From contig JAOAIT010000018.1 of NCBI GenBank assembly GCA_026414565.1, positions 310,001-374,000 of the forward strand: a stretch of 64,000 bases of DNA. The letters are read 5' to 3'. The translations under genes were made by a program, and so were the position numbers. Origin of the DNA: Verrucomicrobiia bacterium (GTDB lineage Bacteria; Verrucomicrobiota; Verrucomicrobiia; Limisphaerales; Fontisphaeraceae). Shown here piece after piece: positions 54,778-64,000 of the stretch. The notes beneath the pieces were generated by a model. That model did not search any database. It saw only the letters and a program-made list of their open reading frames with translations, and had not been told where the DNA came from. Numbering within the stretch: the first letter of the stretch is position 1; each line of letters begins with the position of its first letter.

Positions 54778-57573
54778 ATGAAGCACCTCCTCGCGCGCCT
54801 GAACAGCCCCCCGGGCATGGGGTTTCGAGGCCGATCCCTCGATACCCTTCGCCGCCAGTGGTTACTGATCTTGGGATTGCTCCTCCCCTGCTTGAGCCTT
54901 GCACGAGAATCGGAAGGCATGCGCACCAATTCTCTGCTATTAAACGGCCCCTGGGAATTTTTCGTTGGCCAAGGCCACGAAGGCGCAGAACAGCCAGGCA
55001 ATCAAAGCAAATTCAAATGGCAACCGGTGGTGTTACCTGGCCCCTTCCTGAAGTGGAGCGCCCAGGCAGCCAATGAGACCCGCTACGTATGGGCCAGACG
55101 CACTTTCCAACTCTCCCCTGCGCAAGCCTCCCAGATGGCAATCCTGCGCTGGAACCGCATAGCGTCTGGAGCAGAGGCATTTATTAATGGCCAGAAGGTG
55201 GGAGCACATGAACCCACCGGCCCTTATCAAGTCGTAGTGCCTCCTGCCACCTTGCTTCCTGGAGAAAACCAAATCGTCCTTAAAATCCGCGGTAAAGCCG
55301 CGGTGCGAAAAAGTCGTAGCGGCTATGAACTAATCCCGGCCGGATTTGGTTCCGGCCTGCCGGAAGTTACTGACGATGTGTGGCTGGACTTTGCCCGCGG
55401 GGCTTATATGAAATGGGTGCTGGCCCTGCCAGAGGTACAGCAACAGAAGGTAACGTTCCGAGTAACGCCTGTAGGTTTTGAGGTCATGGAGGAGCTACAA
55501 ATCAAAGTTCAGGTTTCCTCCTGGCCGGATGGAGGGCGGATTGGCGAAGGGATGGGGCCAGCTCGCCTGATCCCCACCACCGATCCCCTGGGTGGCGAAC
55601 ATGCTTACGTTCAGGTGCCGATGCCCGGTTGCCGGCCTTGGACACCCGAAGAGAGACAGCTTTATCAAGCCCGTGTCATCCTCACCCGCCACGGCGAGTT
55701 GTTAGACGAGGTTACTTTTCGCTTCGGTATGCGGGAAATCCGGGTGGAGAATGGAAACTTCCGCCTGAATGGGCGGAACCTGTGGCTGCGTGGCTCCAAC
55801 CTGGTTTTTGAGTGGGACTGGGGCGACACCATAACCGGGCACACGTATGATTACCTCGTGACTGAAGCACGCGAAATGAGCATGAACTCCTTTCGCACCC
55901 ATACCCGTCCTCCACCCCGGCGGTGGTGTGATATAGGGGATGAATACGGCACGCTGTTTCTCGCAGAATTCCCCGTGTTATTTAATTATCAGGATTTCAA
56001 GTTCACGCCTGAGGAATGGGAAATCTGGCACCGCAACTGTTTGCTCGATGCCGCAGGTTGGATGGCCCGGCTTTGGAATCATCCCTCGGTTATCATCTGG
56101 GTGTTGTCCAATGAATCACGCGGGGACGAAGAATGGGAGAAAGGCCCTTTTCAAAAGTTTGTGCGCACTCTGGACCCCACCCGCCCGACCATCCGCACCG
56201 GCACCAGCGGGACTGATGATAATTTCGATGTGCATGCCTGCGGCAATGTCACCGATACCGAAGAAGGCAATCTGCCGCCGGCCATCCCCGGCTGGATTCG
56301 CCAGGCCAGCCAGCGCACCCTGACCTGCACCGAATACATGAATTATTTTGGCCACCCGCGCACTCAATGGACGGGTGTGGACGACCCCGTGGCCAATGCG
56401 CTGGCCGTGGCCCAGATCGGGGCGGAGCACACCGAGGCCATGCGCCGCGCACGTTTGGACGGCATCTGGCCTTATATGTATGCCGGCTGGACACGCACGC
56501 GCCTGGCCGCACGCGTACGCGAAACCGGTAAAGGCAGCGCTGTCTGGAAAGGAGGCTTTGCAGCTCCAGAATCAGCCGCCTGGCACAGTGCGTTATCGCC
56601 AGTGCTGGCTTCGCTGGATTTGTTTAATCCCAACCATTTCACCAGCCAGGTCGTGACCAATGACTTGTATTTGATCAATGATTCCTGGAAGGACGCACGC
56701 CTGCAGTTGGATTTTCTTATGACCAGGGAGAATCCAGAGTATATCCCGGAAGCTTCCTGCCTTGAGCATCCCATCCGAACTTGGCGTAAGGAATATTTTC
56801 TGCCCGCAGACACCCTGGAAAAAGTGCCGTTTGCATGGCAGCTTCCCGAGGAGGAGGGCAGCTACTGGCTGACTGTGCGCTTGACGGGAGTCCCCGGCCG
56901 TCCAGTGCTCAGCCAGCGAATGGTGCGGGCGGTGCGTCCCCCGCTGGTGCCTGAAGCGGCACGCGGGAAAACCTTCTTCCTGCTGGGGGATGATGGCACC
57001 GGGCGCAAATACTTGCACGCAAAAGGTCTGCGGGTAATGGAAACGTGGGATAACCTGGCCCCCGCCCGCGACGCGGTGATTATTTGGAATGCCAGCCGGC
57101 TGACAGATGTCGAAAAGAACAAGGCTCCGGAGTTGTTGCAGTTTGCCGCCGCCGGAGGCCAGGTTCTGGTTTTGGGCACATCGTCATGGAATTGGCGGGA
57201 GCTGTGTGACGTCCAGTTGGGCAAGTTGCAACGGTTTTCCCGGGTTTTTGTCCACCCGGCCGTGCAGGAGCATTCCTTTGCCCAGATCAATCCCGCCTGG
57301 CTGATTCGCTGGAACGGCTATCCCGGCACGGTTGGCTTGACCCCTCTGGCAGGGCCAGGCCTGACGAATGCCATCAGGCTTTTATGGGCTCGCGAGCCTA
57401 ATACCACCTTGGCGGCGGAAGTGCCGACCTCCAGGGGGAATGGCCGCCTCCTGTTTATTCAACTGGATTTGCAGCGAAGGCTCGAGCGGAGCAGTCCATT
57501 TTATGATCCCGCGGCTGAACAGATTTTTCTCCACCTTTTAGGCTGGACGACCGCTCGCGCGCAGGTTCCGTAA
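54778..57573 (+). CDS. Secreted GH2 glycoside hydrolase
   Basis: The 931-residue enzyme has a signal peptide (LLILGLLLPCLSLA) and the GH2 layout: a sugar-binding jelly roll (LLLNGPWEFFVG, RYVWARRTFQLS, AFINGQKVGAHEP), an immunoglobulin-like strand set, and a TIM barrel with FRLNGRNLWLRGSN. The acid/base Glu is E446 (WVLSNESRGD) and the nucleophile E519 (TCTEYMNYFG). The last ~250 residues lack a familiar domain. It converges with the GH146-like gene, 20 bp apart. Beta-galactosidase, beta-glucuronidase or beta-mannosidase activity are all possible in this family. Confidence 0.88.
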   Translation: MKHLLARLNSPPGMGFRGRSLDTLRRQWLLILGLLLPCLSLARESEGMRTNSLLLNGPWEFFVGQGHEGAEQPGNQSKFKWQPVVLPGPFLKWSAQAANETRYVWARRTFQLSPAQASQMAILRWNRIASGAEAFINGQKVGAHEPTGPYQVVVPPATLLPGENQIVLKIRGKAAVRKSRSGYELIPAGFGSGLPEVTDDVWLDFARGAYMKWVLALPEVQQQKVTFRVTPVGFEVMEELQIKVQVSSWPDGGRIGEGMGPARLIPTTDPLGGEHAYVQVPMPGCRPWTPEERQLYQARVILTRHGELLDEVTFRFGMREIRVENGNFRLNGRNLWLRGSNLVFEWDWGDTITGHTYDYLVTEAREMSMNSFRTHTRPPPRRWCDIGDEYGTLFLAEFPVLFNYQDFKFTPEEWEIWHRNCLLDAAGWMARLWNHPSVIIWVLSNESRGDEEWEKGPFQKFVRTLDPTRPTIRTGTSGTDDNFDVHACGNVTDTEEGNLPPAIPGWIRQASQRTLTCTEYMNYFGHPRTQWTGVDDPVANALAVAQIGAEHTEAMRRARLDGIWPYMYAGWTRTRLAARVRETGKGSAVWKGGFAAPESAAWHSALSPVLASLDLFNPNHFTSQVVTNDLYLINDSWKDARLQLDFLMTRENPEYIPEASCLEHPIRTWRKEYFLPADTLEKVPFAWQLPEEEGSYWLTVRLTGVPGRPVLSQRMVRAVRPPLVPEAARGKTFFLLGDDGTGRKYLHAKGLRVMETWDNLAPARDAVIIWNASRLTDVEKNKAPELLQFAAAGGQVLVLGTSSWNWRELCDVQLGKLQRFSRVFVHPAVQEHSFAQINPAWLIRWNGYPGTVGLTPLAGPGLTNAIRLLWAREPNTTLAAEVPTSRGNGRLLFIQLDLQRRLERSSPFYDPAAEQIFLHLLGWTTARAQVP

Positions 57574-57593
57574 GCTCGCTGGTTGGCTGTGGT

Positions 57594-59966
57594 CTATTCG
57601 CTGCGGAGCAAACGGCAGCCAAACAGACCGCCGGCGAAATTGCCCGGATGCGCCTGGAACTTGATGGTGACTTTGGATTTGCCACGGGTCAACTCGGCAG
57701 GGATGGGATAAATCTGATCAAAAAACTTCCCCGGCTGATTGTTGAGCAGTTTCTGGGTGGCAATTTTGACATCATCCACCAGAATGTCAAAATTACGCTG
57801 CCCCATTTCGCTGCCCCAGTAGGTACACAAGAGCTCATGTTTTGTCTGGGGCTCCACTTTCATATCAAAGGCAAACCAACCTCCATCGGTGGCGTGACGC
57901 CATTTGCGACCATTAAAATCGCCCACTGCGGTGCGTTCGCCGCGCAGGTTGTGATCCCGCTCGGGTTGCATTTCGCCTACGCGCAAAACATCCACGGTGC
58001 GAGCAGCCAATTTTTGCTCACGTTCCTGTTCGGCCCGGATTTCGGCTTCGCGTTTGGCCCAATCGGCGGCTGTAAAAACGTCCAAATACACTGTATAGCG
58101 GCGGTCATGCAAACGGTGAAAGGGCGTCAATTCAATGTCTTTGGGGCGCCCCACCTGCACTGTGCGAAATCGTTGCTTAGCCAGGGAAAGCGGTTGGACC
58201 CAGTCTTTTACTGACCGCCCTCCCGTGACCAGCACCGGCACATAGAATGGCCGTGAGGCCGCAGGATCGTTAACTGGACCCAAATCAGCCGCCAGCAACA
58301 CCGGCCCATAAAAAATGGCAATGCGATTGGTATTGTCCGGCATGGATTCCAGGTATAAATCCATGGGAAAGCGGACCTCCACACGATCCCCGCTGCGCCA
58401 GCGACGGCGGACTTCGACAAAGGAGGAAGGTGTTTTGCTCTCCGTATGAACCTTACCATTAACCACCACCCGCATCCCCTGCCGCGCCCAATGAGGATGC
58501 CGGAGACGAAGGGCAAATTCCTGCGGTTGAACACAGGTGAAAGTAAAGGTGGCGTTGTCACCATCCGGCCAACGGGTTTCCTGCCGCACGGCCACCCCTC
58601 GCTTTTTCCACACCAGGTCCGAGGCCAGGTAAAGGTTGACCCACAGCCCCTCCGCATCGTGGAAATAGATGGCCTCCCCATATTTCACGTGGTTCTCCAT
58701 CCCGGTGCCCATGCAGCAGGTGAACCAGTCATAAAGGCGCTGGTATTCCTTGTGGTGACCGGGCAGGAGGGAAAGGTTGTAGATCACCCGTCCATCCGGA
58801 TGCTGGGTGGCCCGGATGTGATTCAGCAGAGCGCGCTCGTAATAATCGGCCACTTTGGCCTCCGGCTGCCACCCAAAAACGTGCCGGGTAAGCTTGAGCA
58901 TGTTATAGACATTGCAAGTTTCCGTGGTGGCCGGGCTGAGACGATCATTCAGCTTGTCCGGCGGCCCAAAGTATTCATGGTCGCAGTGGCCGCCCGTGAC
59001 GTAGCTATGATGGTAAACCACGCGTTCCCAGAAAAATTGGGCCGCCGCGCGGTCCGTAGAGTCGCCCGTCAGCTCGTAACGCGTGGCCAGTCCAATGAGT
59101 TTAGGAATTTGCGTGTTGGCATGTTTGCCGGGCAGAATGTCTTCCCCCCGTGCCAGCGGTTCCAAAATGGCGCGATGATGGAATTTACGTGAAAGGGCCA
59201 GGTACCGAGGCTCGCCCGTGTCGGCGTAGAGGTCGGCAAAAGTCTCATTAATGCCGCCGTGCTCCGTGGCGAGCACGCGTTGCATCTGTTCGTCGTTCAG
59301 ATTCCCATGAATTCGCTCCACATAATCGGCCAGCCCGCGCGCCACCTGTAATGCCTGCGTGTTACCGCAAAGCCGGTAGGCATCGCGCAGCCCGGCCAGT
59401 TCTTTATGCAGGGTATAGAGGGGCACCCAGCAGCCATTTAGGTCAAAGCCGGTGGATCGTATGTTGCCGGCGGCCACCTCGGAAAATACCCGCCGACCGT
59501 TGGGAATGGCGGCAACGTAGCCGTCGCCATGAGCGCGCTGGCATTCTGCCAGGTCGGCGACGATGTAATTTACCCGCTGGAGAAAACGCTGATCTCCCGT
59601 GGCGGCGTAGGCCAGGGCGCAGGCGCTCAGGTAATGCCCCAACGAATGACCGGCAATCCCCATGCGTTCCCAACCAGGATAAGGCTCTCCCCTGGGAACC
59701 AGTCCGGCCTCTTTCCGAAAACTGGCCAGAAAAAGGTCAGGCTCCAAACTGAGCAAATAGTTGACCGCAATATCCTGACCGGTTTTGAAAGGTCCGTCCA
59801 GCAAACGCACATCATGCAGGCTGAAAGGGGCCGCCTGCGGAGGGCGGGCCGGCCGCACCTTGAGCTGAAGATGGTCATGGACGGTGGTATCGCCCAGGGC
59901 ACAAACGAGGCATACCGCCAGTTGAATGGCCAGAGAAGCAGGGGAAACAAGGCCGGTTGCGCGCAT
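57594..59966 (-). CDS. Secreted GH146/GH127-superfamily beta-L-arabinofuranosidase with C-terminal beta-domains
   Basis: The 790-residue enzyme starts best at the ATG at 59966, which leaves a signal peptide (SLAIQLAVCLVCALG); a start at 60008 would precede the possible promoter's transcript start. The catalytic domain opens with FSLHDVRLLDGPFKTGQDIAVNYLL, typical of GH146-like enzymes. The zinc/nucleophile set is complete: E349-T-C351 in TTETCNVYN and C417-C418 in WFTCCMGTG. After a beta-domain comes a C-terminal segment (GWFAFDMKVEP, LLCTYWGSE, FDILVDD) like the DUF6805/CBM region of related arabinofuranosidases. The convergent GH2 gene and this enzyme probably act on the same glycan. Confidence 0.87.
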   Translation of the reverse strand: MRATGLVSPASLAIQLAVCLVCALGDTTVHDHLQLKVRPARPPQAAPFSLHDVRLLDGPFKTGQDIAVNYLLSLEPDLFLASFRKEAGLVPRGEPYPGWERMGIAGHSLGHYLSACALAYAATGDQRFLQRVNYIVADLAECQRAHGDGYVAAIPNGRRVFSEVAAGNIRSTGFDLNGCWVPLYTLHKELAGLRDAYRLCGNTQALQVARGLADYVERIHGNLNDEQMQRVLATEHGGINETFADLYADTGEPRYLALSRKFHHRAILEPLARGEDILPGKHANTQIPKLIGLATRYELTGDSTDRAAAQFFWERVVYHHSYVTGGHCDHEYFGPPDKLNDRLSPATTETCNVYNMLKLTRHVFGWQPEAKVADYYERALLNHIRATQHPDGRVIYNLSLLPGHHKEYQRLYDWFTCCMGTGMENHVKYGEAIYFHDAEGLWVNLYLASDLVWKKRGVAVRQETRWPDGDNATFTFTCVQPQEFALRLRHPHWARQGMRVVVNGKVHTESKTPSSFVEVRRRWRSGDRVEVRFPMDLYLESMPDNTNRIAIFYGPVLLAADLGPVNDPAASRPFYVPVLVTGGRSVKDWVQPLSLAKQRFRTVQVGRPKDIELTPFHRLHDRRYTVYLDVFTAADWAKREAEIRAEQEREQKLAARTVDVLRVGEMQPERDHNLRGERTAVGDFNGRKWRHATDGGWFAFDMKVEPQTKHELLCTYWGSEMGQRNFDILVDDVKIATQKLLNNQPGKFFDQIYPIPAELTRGKSKVTIKFQAHPGNFAGGLFGCRLLRSE

Positions 59967-60008
59967 AATTATGTTATCAAGCAACTGATAAACGGAACGT
60001 GTAAACAT

Positions 60009-60037
60009 TTCTTAATCTTATTAAGTAATTCTGTCAA
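60009..60037 (-). promoter_or_regulatory. Candidate sigma-70 promoter of the GH146-like gene
   Basis: On the minus strand TTGACA (60037-60032), a perfect -35 match, lies 17 nt from TAAGAA (60014-60009), a weak -10. Transcription would begin near 60001, downstream of the ATG at 60008, which supports the ATG at 59966 as start codon. Confidence 0.3.
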
Positions 60038-60425
60038 CAGGTGAATACAAACTCAATTATCAGGTTGTAAATGGTGGACGTTGCGCCAGTTTGCAAGGCG
60101 ATCCAGGGATGTCGCGGCGTAACAACTTGCCGAAGGCGGTGCGGGGACAATCGAACAAGCAGTCGGCCTGGATGCCGGGTTCGTCGGCGGTGGTGACGAG
60201 CTTTTGATAGAGCCAGTCGCAGTTAGTCTTCATGCGAGAGAGTACAATTAAACACCTCCTCCTTGCGGCGGGAGTTCATCACCACGGGCTGTCCCACAAG
60301 GAGATCACCATCCCGCCAGCCTTTGCCATCACCATAATCATAATAATTCAGAGGTCTTTTTTCCCTGCACCCATGCGAAAAAAGCGAAGGCTTGTATGGG
60401 CGGGAAATCGGCATATTCTGAGCCT
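60038..60425. other. Intergenic region with short, unrecognised minus-strand frames
   Basis: A minus-strand frame of 57 codons (60233 down to 60060; MKTNCDWLYQ ... PPFTT) overlaps the end of another short frame (60414 down to 60223; MPISRPYKPS ... CTLSHED). AAGGAGGAGGTG lies 16 nt before the first ATG, too far for a typical ribosome site. Neither frame resembles a known family, and their overlap suggests a decayed gene or non-coding upstream sequence for the DUF5107 gene. Nothing else was seen. Confidence 0.35.
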
Positions 60426-63400
60426 ATGCAGCCTCCATCGCGTCGGTTTGTTGCCATCTGCACGTTCCTGATGGGAATGGTGTGGGGGATTGTGCCGTGC
60501 CTCGAAGCCGCCACCGGCCCCGTGCGGGTATGGGAAACCAACCAGGTCATTCCCACCTATTTGGCGGCTCCCCCCAGCGTTATTCCCAGGTTTTACAACG
60601 GACGTACCTACCAGGGGGCCAAGGCCACCTTTTATCCCTACCCCGTTCAGGACAAGCTCACCGACATCAAAACCAACCAAAACTACCGGCTGGTCTATTT
60701 GGAAAACGATTTCCTCCAGATCAGCGTTCTACCCGAACTCGGCGGTCGCATTTTTTCGGCGGTGGATAAAAGCAACGGGTATAACTTTTTTTATCGGCAA
60801 CACGTCATCAAACCGGCCCTGATCGGGATGTTGGGGGCGTGGATCTCCGGCGGGGTGGAGTGGAACATTCCCCATCATCATCGGGCCACCAGTTTCATGC
60901 CGGTGGAACACACGACGACCCGCAACGCCGACGGCAGCATCACCCTGTGGGTGGGCGAAACCGAGATGCGACATCGGCTGCGCTGGCTGGTGGGAATGAC
61001 GCTGTATCCGGACCGCGGCTATCTGGAATTGAATTGCAAAGTGTTCAACATCACGCCTTTTGCACATTCCATGCTGTTTTGGATCAATCCAGCCGTGCAC
61101 GCCAACACCAATTATCAGGTGATTTTTCCACCCGCCACCGAATGGGTCACCCAGCACAGCAAGCCGGAGTTTGCGAGCTGGCCCATCGCCCGGCAATGGT
61201 ATGGGGGCGTGGATTACACCGCCGGTGTGGACATTAGTTGGTGGAAAAACCACCCGTCCCCGGTCTCCTTTTTTGCCTGGAATTATGAAGACGACTGGTT
61301 TGGCGGCTACGACCACGGGCTTCAGGCGGGGGTGCTGCACGTGGCAGACCACCATATTGCCCCCGGGAAGAAGTTTTTTGAATGGGGCAACGGCCCGGAG
61401 GGTGAACGGTGGAGCCAGGTGCTGACGGACGAAGACGGCCCCTACCTTGAGCTGATGGCGGGGGCGTGGTCAGACAATCAGCCGGATTATAGTTGGATGC
61501 AGCCCGGCGAGGTGCGTGAATGGCAACATTGGTGGTATCCCATCCGGCAGATGGGCGGAGTTAAAGCCGCGACGCGCGATGTGGCGCTCAACTGGGACGC
61601 CAAGGATGGCCGGGCACGGGTATCCCTCAACACCACACGGGACTTTCTGCGGGCGCAAGTTCGCCTGGTGGGGCAGGCATCGGCGGAAAAGGAGGCCGCC
61701 CCCCTGTTTCGCACCAATATTACTCTGAAAGCAGGCCAGTCATGGACCATGAGCCTGCCGCTGGACCGTCAAATACCCCCAGCTCATTCCCTCGGGGTGG
61801 AGGTGGTGGAACTCAGCGAATTGGGACAGCCCATGGGCCGGCTGGTGGCCTACCAGGAAACGCCACCCAGGAATTCGCCCATGCCCAAACCGGTGGAGCG
61901 GCCGCGAAACCCCCGTGACTATGCCAGCGTGGATGAACTTTACTACACCGGCCAGCGTATCGAGCAACTATACAGCCCCAGTTTTGAGCCGGAGCCTTAT
62001 TATCAGGAAATCTTGCGCCGGGACCCGGGCGATTACCGGGCCAACACCGCCATGGGCATTCTGATGTGCAAACAGTGGCGCTGGGCGGACGCCGAGAAAT
62101 ACCTGCGGACAGCGCTGGTCCGAGCCACCGCGCATTACATCCGGCCCAAAGATGGGGAGGCCGCCTATTACCTCGGCGTGGCCTTGCGCCACCAGGCCGA
62201 GGAAACGCCAGCGGCGGCTTTGCCTCAATTATCCACCACCAAGGCGGCGCTGCTCACGGAGGCCGAATCGGCATTCAGAAAAGCAGCCTGGAGTGAAGGA
62301 TGGAAAGCGGCCAGTTATCTGCAACTTGCTGAAATAGCCAGTCTTCGGGGCCTCCATGAAGAAGCAGTGCAATGGTTAAACGCCCATCTGGCCCTGAATT
62401 CACGGAATGCCGCGGCACTGGCCGCCAAGGCAAGCCTGTTCAACTCGCTGGGCCGATGGCGGGAGGCTGCTACGGCAGCCGCTATGGCACGGGAAATGGA
62501 CCCTTTGAATTCACATGCGGAACTGGAGGCTTATCTGGCTCAAAATCGCAAGCGCAGCGTCAGCGAGTGTGTCTCGTCCGAGGAGATGGCGAAGGTGAGG
62601 GCCATCTTTCAGCAATCCGCAGTGGAAGCGGCGGAAGTGGTGGCTTTTTATCAGCGCCACGGCCTGTCTGGCGGTGCGCTGGCACGGTGTTTAATTCTCG
62701 GCGCTCAGTTGGGCGAAGATGCCTTTGTGCCTGTCACCTTTAATTATAGCGCCATGCAGGCCCCAGCCAGTCCGGCCTTGCAGGGGGATGGCTCTGCATC
62801 AAACACCAGCCATCGCCTCGCCGGCGCCTTTGTTTATCAACACGAAGCGATTCCCGTGTTGGCCCAGTGGACCGAACAGGCCCCTAAAGATCCCATGCCG
62901 CTGTACGCGCTGGGAAACCTGCTTTACGATGCCCAGCCCGCGCGCGCGGCGGCCGCCTGGGAAAATGCCTTGCAGCGGCTGCAGGCCGCCGAGGGGGCAA
63001 ATGCGAAACTGCAGGCGCTGGTCTTGCGCAATTTGGGCACGGCTTACGCTCAACAGGACAAGGACATGGCCAAAGCAGTGGCCTGCATGGAAAAGGCCGT
63101 GCAACTAAATCCACGTGAACCGCGCTTCCTGTTTGAGTTGGATGTTCTCCATGAGGCCGCGGGAATGCCGGTGAAACAACGGCTGCAATGGCTGGAACAG
63201 ACGCCGGAGGTGGCGGCGCAAAGGGATGATGCACTCACGCGCTTGATCCTCCTGTACCTGGCGGATGGCCAATTTGACCGGGCGCTCCATATTCTAACCA
63301 CTCACCGCTTTCATAATTGGGAAGGGAGCAGCGAAATCCGCAATATTTATGTGGAAGCCTGCTTGTTGCGGGGACGCCAACACCTGCGCGATGGACGCGC

Positions 63401-63890
63401 CGCTGAAGCGCTGCAGGATTTCACAAACGCGCTGGAGTTCCCAGCCAACCTGGAAGTCGGCCGGCCCAAACGCGACACCAAAGCCGCCGCGATTTATTAT
63501 CACGTGGCACTGGCCCATCAAATGGCCGGCCGGGTGGAGGCGGCCCGTGATGCCCGCGGCAAGGCGGCCGGGGCCTATGATGGCGGCCAGGCCTCCGACA
63601 GCCGCTTTTATCGCGCCATGGCCATGCAAGAGCTGGGGCGTGAGACTGAAGCCCGGCCGTTATTGGAAAGTCTCGTGAAACACGGCCAGGAGTTGCAGAC
63701 CCGCGAGCCGGCGGATTATTTCGCCAAATTTGGTGAGCGCCGCCCGGAACGCGTGCGTCTAGCTGATGCGCATTATCTCACCGGCCTGGGTTACCTGGGG
63801 TTGGGGCAAACTGCCGCGGCAAAAGCCGCCCTACAAAAGGCCCTCGAATTGCATCCCGCGCATTTGGGGGCCTCCCTGCACCTGCGCTGA
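60426..63890 (+). CDS. Secreted DUF5107 - TPR protein
   Basis: The 1154-residue protein begins with a signal peptide (FVAICTFLMGMVWGIVPCLEA) at the ATG at 60426. Residues ~45-430 are a DUF5107-like beta-rich domain (YLENDFLQISVLPELGGRIFSAVDKSNGYNFFYRQ, GGVEWNIPHHH, FWINPAVHANTNYQVIFP, GGYDHGLQAGVLHVADHH). Galactose-mutarotase-like super-sandwich folds share the LPELGGRIF pattern. Residues ~510-1150 are TPR-type helical repeats (YYQEILRRDPGDYRANTAMGI, ALQKALELHPAHLGASLHL). DUF5107-TPR proteins often lie near polysaccharide genes and may bind or process glycans; activity is unknown. Confidence 0.88.
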   Translation: MQPPSRRFVAICTFLMGMVWGIVPCLEAATGPVRVWETNQVIPTYLAAPPSVIPRFYNGRTYQGAKATFYPYPVQDKLTDIKTNQNYRLVYLENDFLQISVLPELGGRIFSAVDKSNGYNFFYRQHVIKPALIGMLGAWISGGVEWNIPHHHRATSFMPVEHTTTRNADGSITLWVGETEMRHRLRWLVGMTLYPDRGYLELNCKVFNITPFAHSMLFWINPAVHANTNYQVIFPPATEWVTQHSKPEFASWPIARQWYGGVDYTAGVDISWWKNHPSPVSFFAWNYEDDWFGGYDHGLQAGVLHVADHHIAPGKKFFEWGNGPEGERWSQVLTDEDGPYLELMAGAWSDNQPDYSWMQPGEVREWQHWWYPIRQMGGVKAATRDVALNWDAKDGRARVSLNTTRDFLRAQVRLVGQASAEKEAAPLFRTNITLKAGQSWTMSLPLDRQIPPAHSLGVEVVELSELGQPMGRLVAYQETPPRNSPMPKPVERPRNPRDYASVDELYYTGQRIEQLYSPSFEPEPYYQEILRRDPGDYRANTAMGILMCKQWRWADAEKYLRTALVRATAHYIRPKDGEAAYYLGVALRHQAEETPAAALPQLSTTKAALLTEAESAFRKAAWSEGWKAASYLQLAEIASLRGLHEEAVQWLNAHLALNSRNAAALAAKASLFNSLGRWREAATAAAMAREMDPLNSHAELEAYLAQNRKRSVSECVSSEEMAKVRAIFQQSAVEAAEVVAFYQRHGLSGGALARCLILGAQLGEDAFVPVTFNYSAMQAPASPALQGDGSASNTSHRLAGAFVYQHEAIPVLAQWTEQAPKDPMPLYALGNLLYDAQPARAAAAWENALQRLQAAEGANAKLQALVLRNLGTAYAQQDKDMAKAVACMEKAVQLNPREPRFLFELDVLHEAAGMPVKQRLQWLEQTPEVAAQRDDALTRLILLYLADGQFDRALHILTTHRFHNWEGSSEIRNIYVEACLLRGRQHLRDGRAAEALQDFTNALEFPANLEVGRPKRDTKAAAIYYHVALAHQMAGRVEAARDARGKAAGAYDGGQASDSRFYRAMAMQELGRETEARPLLESLVKHGQELQTREPADYFAKFGERRPERVRLADAHYLTGLGYLGLGQTAAAKAALQKALELHPAHLGASLHLR

Positions 63891-63942
63891 AGCTTTCGGT
63901 CATTGCCAACGGCGACGCCTTGGGCCAAACTCGGCCCGGCGC

Positions 63943-64000
63943 ATGAGCAAGCGTTTTTACATTACGACGGCCATTGATTATGTGAATGGGCAGCCTCACC
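63943..64000 (+). CDS. metG: Methionyl-tRNA synthetase, first 19 codons only
   Basis: The window ends inside this gene. The visible residues MSKRFYITTAIDYVNGQPH match the MetRS N-terminus, where TTAIDYVNGxPHxGH contains the start of the HIGH-like motif. The GHAYEK continuation would lie outside the window. The start codon is 52 bp after the DUF5107 stop. Assignment rests on this short but very specific stretch. Confidence 0.85.
   Translation, partial: MSKRFYITTAIDYVNGQPH

Noticed and set aside
1-64000. CRISPR array, insertion sequences, prophage or toxin-antitoxin module
   Set aside because: No regularly spaced direct repeats, transposase/integrase motifs or paired small toxin-antitoxin genes were seen on either strand.

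Overview
The window is high-GC, gene-dense bacterial chromosome and looks like a heterotrophic, polysaccharide-degrading member of the Verrucomicrobiota (probably the Limisphaerales/Pedosphaera side). This is inferred from the mix of genes: many secreted glycoside hydrolases, three DUF1080 (3-keto-disaccharide hydrolase-like) proteins, secreted TIM-barrel sugar isomerases, a McsA-McsB protein-arginine kinase pair, and proteins that combine signal peptides with jelly-roll tails. There is no rRNA or other marker in the window to confirm it. No CRISPR array, insertion sequence, integrase or prophage gene was seen.

Layout. 1-6232: a truncated DUF1080 protein (-), a DUF1080-PHP fusion translationally coupled to an unusual RecA/KaiC-like plus PPDK-N ATP-grasp protein (+), and a secreted phosphodiesterase (-). 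6404-18191 (+): a sugar-utilisation run of two GH127-type enzymes with matching discoidin-like tails, a very large GH2-glutaminase-A-like fusion, galK and galT, ending at a strong hairpin. 18268-25119 (-): a TIM-barrel epimerase and then housekeeping genes comM, TIGR01777 epimerase, smpB, rpoZ, mcsB, mcsA and ilvE. 25261: tRNA-Leu(GAG). 25456-28885: a cupredoxin-like secreted protein, a phosphodiester glycosidase-like protein and a eukaryotic-type UDP-sugar pyrophosphorylase. 29098-35500 (+): a tightly overlapped surface-polysaccharide cluster (O-antigen ligase/polymerase-like, GT2, deacetylase-like, GT4, zinc-ribbon protein, AsmA-like protein). 35561-41729 (-): gltD and gltB. 42039-47957 (-): an FtsX-type ABC exporter and a secreted alpha/beta hydrolase. 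48115-51472 (+): a sodium/solute symporter, a two-helix membrane protein and a secreted galM, closed by a textbook terminator. 51525-53727 (-): a Tat-exported hydroxypyruvate-isomerase-like protein and a duplicated DUF1080 protein. 53841-64000: an unknown 151-aa protein, a small basic ORF, a GH2 enzyme facing a GH146-like enzyme, a DUF5107-TPR protein and the first codons of metG.

How the genes may work together. The GH127/GH146 and GH2 enzymes could release arabinose- and galactose-type sugars from plant or algal polymers outside the cytoplasm. The symporter could import monosaccharides, GalM would interconvert anomers, and GalK, GalT and the pyrophosphorylase would feed the Leloir pathway; galE is not in this window. 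The polysaccharide cluster would consume nucleotide sugars from the same pool. The substrates are inference; the enzyme families are supported by visible catalytic motifs.
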